Origin: Virgibacillus siamensis | GTDB lineage: Bacteria > Bacillota > Bacilli > Bacillales > Amphibacillaceae | Reading direction: 5' to 3' | Assembly (NCBI RefSeq): GCF_900162695.1 | Contig: NZ_FUIH01000007.1 | Location: 1,364,001-1,428,000 of the forward strand | DNA: 64,000 nucleotides | Shown: piece by piece, positions 59,812 to 64,000 of the stretch | Numbering within the stretch: position 1 is the first letter of the stretch | Layout: the number at the start of each line of letters is the position of its first letter | The notes under the pieces: model-generated | Seen by the model: the letters and a program-made list of their open reading frames with translations, nothing else | Told to the model about the DNA's origin: nothing | The model's database searches: none | Program-made: the position numbers and the translations under genes

Positions 59812-62800
59812 TTATAAGGATTTTTGCATCAGCATGTCTGGCTGATGATATTCCTTAAGCGTAGAAACCGAATCTGTTGCTGTTTCGGCACTTTCCACAG
59901 CTGCATTTAATGTGTCCAGACATGTGAACAGTGGTACCTGATGTAAAACGGATAAATCACGTGCCATTCTTCCCAGTCCTTCTTCCTGAAATCCGGACGA
60001 AATAATAATAGATCCGGCCAAGGTTTGTTCTTCAAAAACCCCGATTAACGCTTCCGTACCACTTATAGAATGACTGAAGATTCCATGTTCAGCTAAAAAT
60101 GCGCTTGTCTTCTGTGAGGCAAACAGCTGATATTTACTGTTCATGTTATGCATCAATGGCAAACTTGCTGCTTTTTCTTCATCGGCTATCGAGCAAAACA
60201 AGTAAGGTTTTTCAGTATTTCCGGCAAGTACAGCTCCGGTCGATTGCATTGCCTTCGCAAGAGCCTTATTGTACGTTTTGGCAATGCCAATGATTTCGCC
60301 AGTTGACTTCATTTCCGGTCCTAACACAGGATCAACACCCGCCAGCTGAAATGATGAAAATGCCGGTGCCTTCACTGTAAAACTCTCAAACTCACCAGGA
60401 AAAATATCATTTTTTAACGGATTACCCAATTGTGTCTGAACAGCATGATGAACCAATGATACCCCGGTAACCTTGCTAATTAACGGAACAGTCCTTGAGG
60501 CACGCGGATTCACTTCCAGCACATGTACGATTCCATTTACAATAATAAACTGAATATTAATCAAACCGACTACTTTTGCATGTTTACAGATTGATTTTGT
60601 ATAATCGAGCATAACATGTTGCTGGTCTTTCGATATACTTACAGGGGGAACAGTTGCCATACTGTCACCGGAATGAACACCCGCTTTTTCAATGTGTTCC
60701 ATTATCCCCGGGATCATAACATTTTCTCCGTCACTGACACAATCCAGTTCAGCCTCTACTCCATCTGCATATTTGTCAACAAGAATTGGCCAGGCACTTC
60801 CATTAAAATTAACCAGTTCGTCAAGATAGCCAGCCAAATCTTTCTCGTTATGGATAACATGCATAGACTGGCCGCCTATGACATATGACGGACGGACGAG
60901 CACAGGATACCCAATCTGATGGACGCATGTTTCAATTTCTTTTGGGGTGTCAGCTGTTTTTCCTTCGATATGCGGGATTTTTAACTCATTCAACAATTGG
61001 TAGAAGTGCTGACGGTCTTCAAGCACATCAACCATTTCAACGGGAGTTCCATAAATGGTGATTCCGGCATCTGCCAGTTCTTTCGCCAAATTGATGGCAG
61101 TCTGACCACCAAATTGAATCATGACCCCGGATACGTTTTCTTCCTGAATTACCGATAAAATATCCTCCGGCGTAAGCGGCTCAAAATATAAACGATCAGC
61201 AATCGAACTGTCCGTACTGACAGTTTCCGGATTGTTATTAATAATGATTGTTGTATAACCCGCATCTTTCAATGCATATATGCCATGCACCGTGCAGTAA
61301 TCAAATTCCATCCCCTGACCGATCCTGATTGGACCGGAACCGATTATAAGAACGTTATTAGAGTCATGTTCTTTTTCCTGATTGGATACATGTTCCCATG
61401 TTGAAAAATAGTAAGGGACCTGGTTCACTGACTTTGCTTTTTCATAGCTTGGTGCCAGCTTTTGATCGGCTAATATTGCCTGTATGTTACGCTTCGTTGT
61501 ATCAAGAAAAGCGGCAATTGCTTCATTACTGATTTGCATCTGTTTTGCCTCAAGCAACTTTTCAGCGGTAATCGACTGCAATGATTCATTTTTGAGATTC
61601 TCTTCCGCGCTGACAATGCGTTGTATTGCCGTGAGAAATGGTTGGCTGATTTTCGTTTTATGATAAATTTCATTGACAGACTTCCCTCTTCTAAGCAATT
61701 CGGCAATTGCAAACAAGCGTAAATCAGTCGGCATTGTCATATGTTCCAGAAGAATCGATTCATCGCTGCCCTTAATCATTGGATGTGATAAATCCGCAAG
61801 ACCGGAATCCAAGGATCTTACCGCCTTATTCAAAGCCCCCTCAAAAGTAAAATCAATTGCCATCGTTTCCCCGGTGGCTTTCATTTGTGTTCCAAGTTTC
61901 CTGCTGGCTGAAGGAAACTTTTCAAATGAAAAGCGGGGCATTTTAAGTACTGTATAATCAATGAATACATCATAGACCTCGGAATTTTTTTCCGGAAAAT
62001 AGCTGTCGAGTGAATGACCTAATGCACATTTTGCGGATAGTTTTGCAATTGGACAGGCTGTTGCCTTCGAGGCAAGCGCCGAAGAACGGCTTACTCTCGG
62101 ATTTACTTCAATTACATTATATTTTTCGGTTGCCGGATCCAATGCAAACTGAATATTACATGCACCAACAACACCCAAATTCTGAATGATTCTGACTGCA
62201 GCTGTTCGAAGTTTAGCATATGCAGTCTCCTGTAAGGTTTGAACAGGCGCAACTACTATGGAATCACCTGTATGAACCCCTACAGGATCCACATTCTCCA
62301 TACCGCAAACAATTACACAGTCATTATTCATATCACGAATTACTTCAAATTCAATCTCTTGCCAGCCCTTAATGCTTTTTTCCAGAAGGACTTGATTGAT
62401 GGGACTTGCCTGTAGCCCGCTTGCAACAATGGAGCGTAATTCTTCGGCGTCAGCCGCAAAACCCCCGCCGGATCCACCCAGCGTATATGCTGGTCGAACC
62501 ATAACCGGATAGCCAATATCAGCTGCCTTATCCAATGCAAATTCGATACTGCTGATAATGTGTGATTCTGGAACAGGTTCTCCCAGTTCATGCATAAGCT
62601 GACGGAATTTATCACGGTCTTCACCATTTTGAATGGTTGTCATGGAAGATCCCATTAATTGAACTCCATATTTTTCAAGCAATCCGGAATCACAAACATT
62701 CATGGTCAAATTCAGTCCAATCTGACCGCCAAAAGTTCCAATCAAACAGTCAGGCTGTTCTTTCTGAAATATATTTTCGATTGTTTGTACAGTCATTGGC

Positions 62801-63015
62801 TCCATATAAATGGAATCTGCAACTGTTTCATCAGTCATAATTGTTGCCGGATTATTATTAAGAAGCACCACTTCCATGCCTTCTTCCTTCAATGCCAGGC
62901 ATGCCTGTGTACCCGAATAATCAAATTCGGCTGCCTGCCCGATTATAATTGGACCTGACCCAATAACAAGCACTTTTTTCCCTTTATTCAGATTTTCTTT
63001 GCCAATAGCCTTCAT
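59812..63015 (-). CDS. carB: Carbamoyl-phosphate synthase large subunit
   Basis: Makes carbamoyl phosphate from bicarbonate, ATP and ammonia delivered by CarA. Two homologous ATP-grasp synthetase halves are visible, beginning VLVIGSGPIIIGQAAEFDY (near 15) and VLIIGSGPIRIGQGMEFDY (near 565), with an oligomerisation region between and an MGS-like allosteric domain (about 940-1067). The length of 1067 is normal. It follows argD by 24 bp, so an arginine-pathway role is likely. carA is not between argD and carB, and no argF follows, unlike B. subtilis. Confidence 0.95.
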   Translation of the reverse strand: MKAIGKENLNKGKKVLVIGSGPIIIGQAAEFDYSGTQACLALKEEGMEVVLLNNNPATIMTDETVADSIYMEPMTVQTIENIFQKEQPDCLIGTFGGQIGLNLTMNVCDSGLLEKYGVQLMGSSMTTIQNGEDRDKFRQLMHELGEPVPESHIISSIEFALDKAADIGYPVMVRPAYTLGGSGGGFAADAEELRSIVASGLQASPINQVLLEKSIKGWQEIEFEVIRDMNNDCVIVCGMENVDPVGVHTGDSIVVAPVQTLQETAYAKLRTAAVRIIQNLGVVGACNIQFALDPATEKYNVIEVNPRVSRSSALASKATACPIAKLSAKCALGHSLDSYFPEKNSEVYDVFIDYTVLKMPRFSFEKFPSASRKLGTQMKATGETMAIDFTFEGALNKAVRSLDSGLADLSHPMIKGSDESILLEHMTMPTDLRLFAIAELLRRGKSVNEIYHKTKISQPFLTAIQRIVSAEENLKNESLQSITAEKLLEAKQMQISNEAIAAFLDTTKRNIQAILADQKLAPSYEKAKSVNQVPYYFSTWEHVSNQEKEHDSNNVLIIGSGPIRIGQGMEFDYCTVHGIYALKDAGYTTIIINNNPETVSTDSSIADRLYFEPLTPEDILSVIQEENVSGVMIQFGGQTAINLAKELADAGITIYGTPVEMVDVLEDRQHFYQLLNELKIPHIEGKTADTPKEIETCVHQIGYPVLVRPSYVIGGQSMHVIHNEKDLAGYLDELVNFNGSAWPILVDKYADGVEAELDCVSDGENVMIPGIMEHIEKAGVHSGDSMATVPPVSISKDQQHVMLDYTKSICKHAKVVGLINIQFIIVNGIVHVLEVNPRASRTVPLISKVTGVSLVHHAVQTQLGNPLKNDIFPGEFESFTVKAPAFSSFQLAGVDPVLGPEMKSTGEIIGIAKTYNKALAKAMQSTGAVLAGNTEKPYLFCSIADEEKAASLPLMHNMNSKYQLFASQKTSAFLAEHGIFSHSISGTEALIGVFEEQTLAGSIIISSGFQEEGLGRMARDLSVLHQVPLFTCLDTLNAAVESAETATDSVSTLKEYHQPDMLMQKSL

Positions 63016-63039
63016 GCGTTTTCACCTCTCTGAAAATAG

Positions 63040-64000
63040 TTATTCGTTGATGTAAAATTTTTCGGATACTGTTTGGAGCACGTTCCTGAACTGTTCACAA
63101 AACAGCGATACATCTTCAGCTGTTACATTAAGTGGTGGAAGTATACGCACTACATTCTGACCTGCCATTGTAACAAGCAGATTTTCTTTTATTGCTGCTT
63201 TCACGATTTGAATTGCCTGCCCATCCACAATAATCCCAATCAGCAGTCCTTTCCCCCGAATCAATTTGATAAATGAATATTCAGCCTGTAAATTCTTCAA
63301 CTCAGCGAAAAGCATTTCGCTCATTTGACCGCAATTTTCCAGAATATTGGACTGAGTCATTTCTGTGACGGTTGCAATTCCTGCTGCAGTTGCCAGCGGA
63401 TTTCCACCGAATGTACTTCCATGACTGCCGGGCTGAAAAGCATTGGCCGTCCCATCTTTTGCAAGCATGGCGCCTATCGGAAAACCAGATCCAAGCCCCT
63501 TTGCAAGGGTTACAATATCTGGTTCAAATCCATACTGTTCATAAGCAAAAAATGTACCGGTCCGCCCCATCCCAGTCTGAATTTCATCAATCATGATAAG
63601 TATTCCTGCATTGGTACATACTTGAACAAGTTCCTCCACCCAACTTTGTTCAGCGGGTATTACACCGCCTTCCCCTTGTACTAATTCGAGCATGACTGCT
63701 GCCGGGGGATTCTCTTTCAGAACATTTAAACTATCAAAATCATTGTAGGTTAAAAAAGTAAACCCCTGCATCAATGGCTCAAATCCGGAATGCAATTTTT
63801 TCTGACCGGTTGCACTCAATGCAGCCAGTGTTCTTCCGTGAAAAGATTGACGGAAAGCAACAATATGCCGGTTGTTTGGGTTATTTGCACGCACCAGCTT
63901 GATTGCCGCTTCATTCGCCTCTGCACCACTGTTGCAAAAAAACACCTGATCCAGGCAGCTATTCGCAGTAAGCAAATCAGCGAGCTGCTGTTGTGGTGCT
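63040..64000 (-). CDS. argD: Acetylornithine aminotransferase, 5' end outside window
   Basis: PLP transaminase of arginine synthesis. The window holds about 319 C-terminal residues; the frame stays open to the right edge, and a TTG at 63975 is internal rather than a start. Motifs: QVFFCNSGAEANEAAIKLVR, HGRTLAALSATGQ, the PLP-phosphate motif MIDEIQTGMGRTG, and the PLP Lys in VTLAKGLGSGFPIGAML. It ends 24 bp before carB on the same strand. Part of an arg operon whose first genes lie beyond the window. Confidence 0.94.
   Translation of the reverse strand, partial: APQQQLADLLTANSCLDQVFFCNSGAEANEAAIKLVRANNPNNRHIVAFRQSFHGRTLAALSATGQKKLHSGFEPLMQGFTFLTYNDFDSLNVLKENPPAAVMLELVQGEGGVIPAEQSWVEELVQVCTNAGILIMIDEIQTGMGRTGTFFAYEQYGFEPDIVTLAKGLGSGFPIGAMLAKDGTANAFQPGSHGSTFGGNPLATAAGIATVTEMTQSNILENCGQMSEMLFAELKNLQAEYSFIKLIRGKGLLIGIIVDGQAIQIVKAAIKENLLVTMAGQNVVRILPPLNVTAEDVSLFCEQFRNVLQTVSEKFYINE

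Noticed and set aside
749..63015. Frequent TTG starts (gpsA, prsW, cotJB, cotJC, S component, polY2, GDPD) as an anomaly
   Set aside because: About one gene in ten is within the normal range for Bacillus; each has a strong ribosome site.
1..64000. Prophage, insertion sequence or genomic island
   Set aside because: No transposase, integrase other than XerD, phage genes or tRNA-flanked segment was seen; the whole window is core Bacillaceae content.

Overview
The window is an ordinary-looking chromosomal core segment of a low-G+C, endospore-forming Firmicute of the family Bacillaceae. The support is gene content and gene order. It carries spoIIA/sigF, spoVA, spmAB, spoIIM, cotJABC, sleB/ypeB, YjcZ-like and SpoVIF genes, Bacillus-type start signals (strong GGAGG ribosome sites, several TTG starts), and long runs collinear with Bacillus subtilis. 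The details (ansA next to prsW, lost spoVAC-AE, short GGGACA palindromes) suggest a Virgibacillus/Oceanobacillus/Lentibacillus-like genus, but that placement is inference.

Layout. 1-13.5 kb (mostly minus strand): DUF2768 protein, spoVIF, gpsA, der, ypfD, plsC, cmk, ypeB, sleB, prsW, then divergent ansA, and ypdA, gudB, mecB. 13.9-15.0 kb: cotJABC on plus. 15.0-18.9 kb: a YpbE-like stub, CPBP protease, recS, ypbB, ferredoxin. 19.0-20.8 kb: sigX-rsiX with a self-type sigma-X promoter. 20.8-22.2 kb: a cobalamin riboswitch controlling a DUF4430 (transcobalamin-C-like) lipoprotein and an ECF transporter S component, inserted between sigX and resE. 22.2-28.2 kb: resABCDE (cytochrome c maturation plus the two-component regulator). 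28.2-32.7 kb: rluB, dacB-spmA-spmB, scpAB. 32.8-36 kb: YjcZ-like microprotein, orphan ribT, an M50-like protease, ppiB, lysA. 36-38.6 kb: a shortened spoVA operon (AA-AB-AF). 38.7-41.6 kb: spoIIAA-spoIIAB-sigF and dacF. 41.7-46.3 kb: deoB, punA, pdp, xerD, yqzK. 46.5-49.5 kb: fur, spoIIM, yqxK (EndoQ-like), nudF. 49.6-59.7 kb: yqkF, a Y-family polymerase, yqjQ-yqjP, yqjN, a glycerophosphodiesterase, namA, rnz, an aldehyde dehydrogenase. 59.8-64 kb: carB and the 3' part of argD, with no carA between them.

The genes act together in sporulation (forespore sigma-F control, cortex synthesis and maturation, coat, germination), respiration and redox balance (Res system, ferredoxin, YpdA, GudB), nucleoside and arginine metabolism, and metal or vitamin homeostasis (Fur with a PerR-like box; B12 riboswitch module).

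The most unusual material is non-coding. Two unrelated-sequence tandem arrays with an exact 21-nt period lie in intergenic spaces at 10.1 and 50.7 kb. The second sits beside a 132-nt nested inverted repeat ending in GAGGCTGGGACA, and a short relative of that palindrome recurs at 59.8 kb. The DUF4430/ECF-S/riboswitch operon is the best candidate for a less-described functional system.
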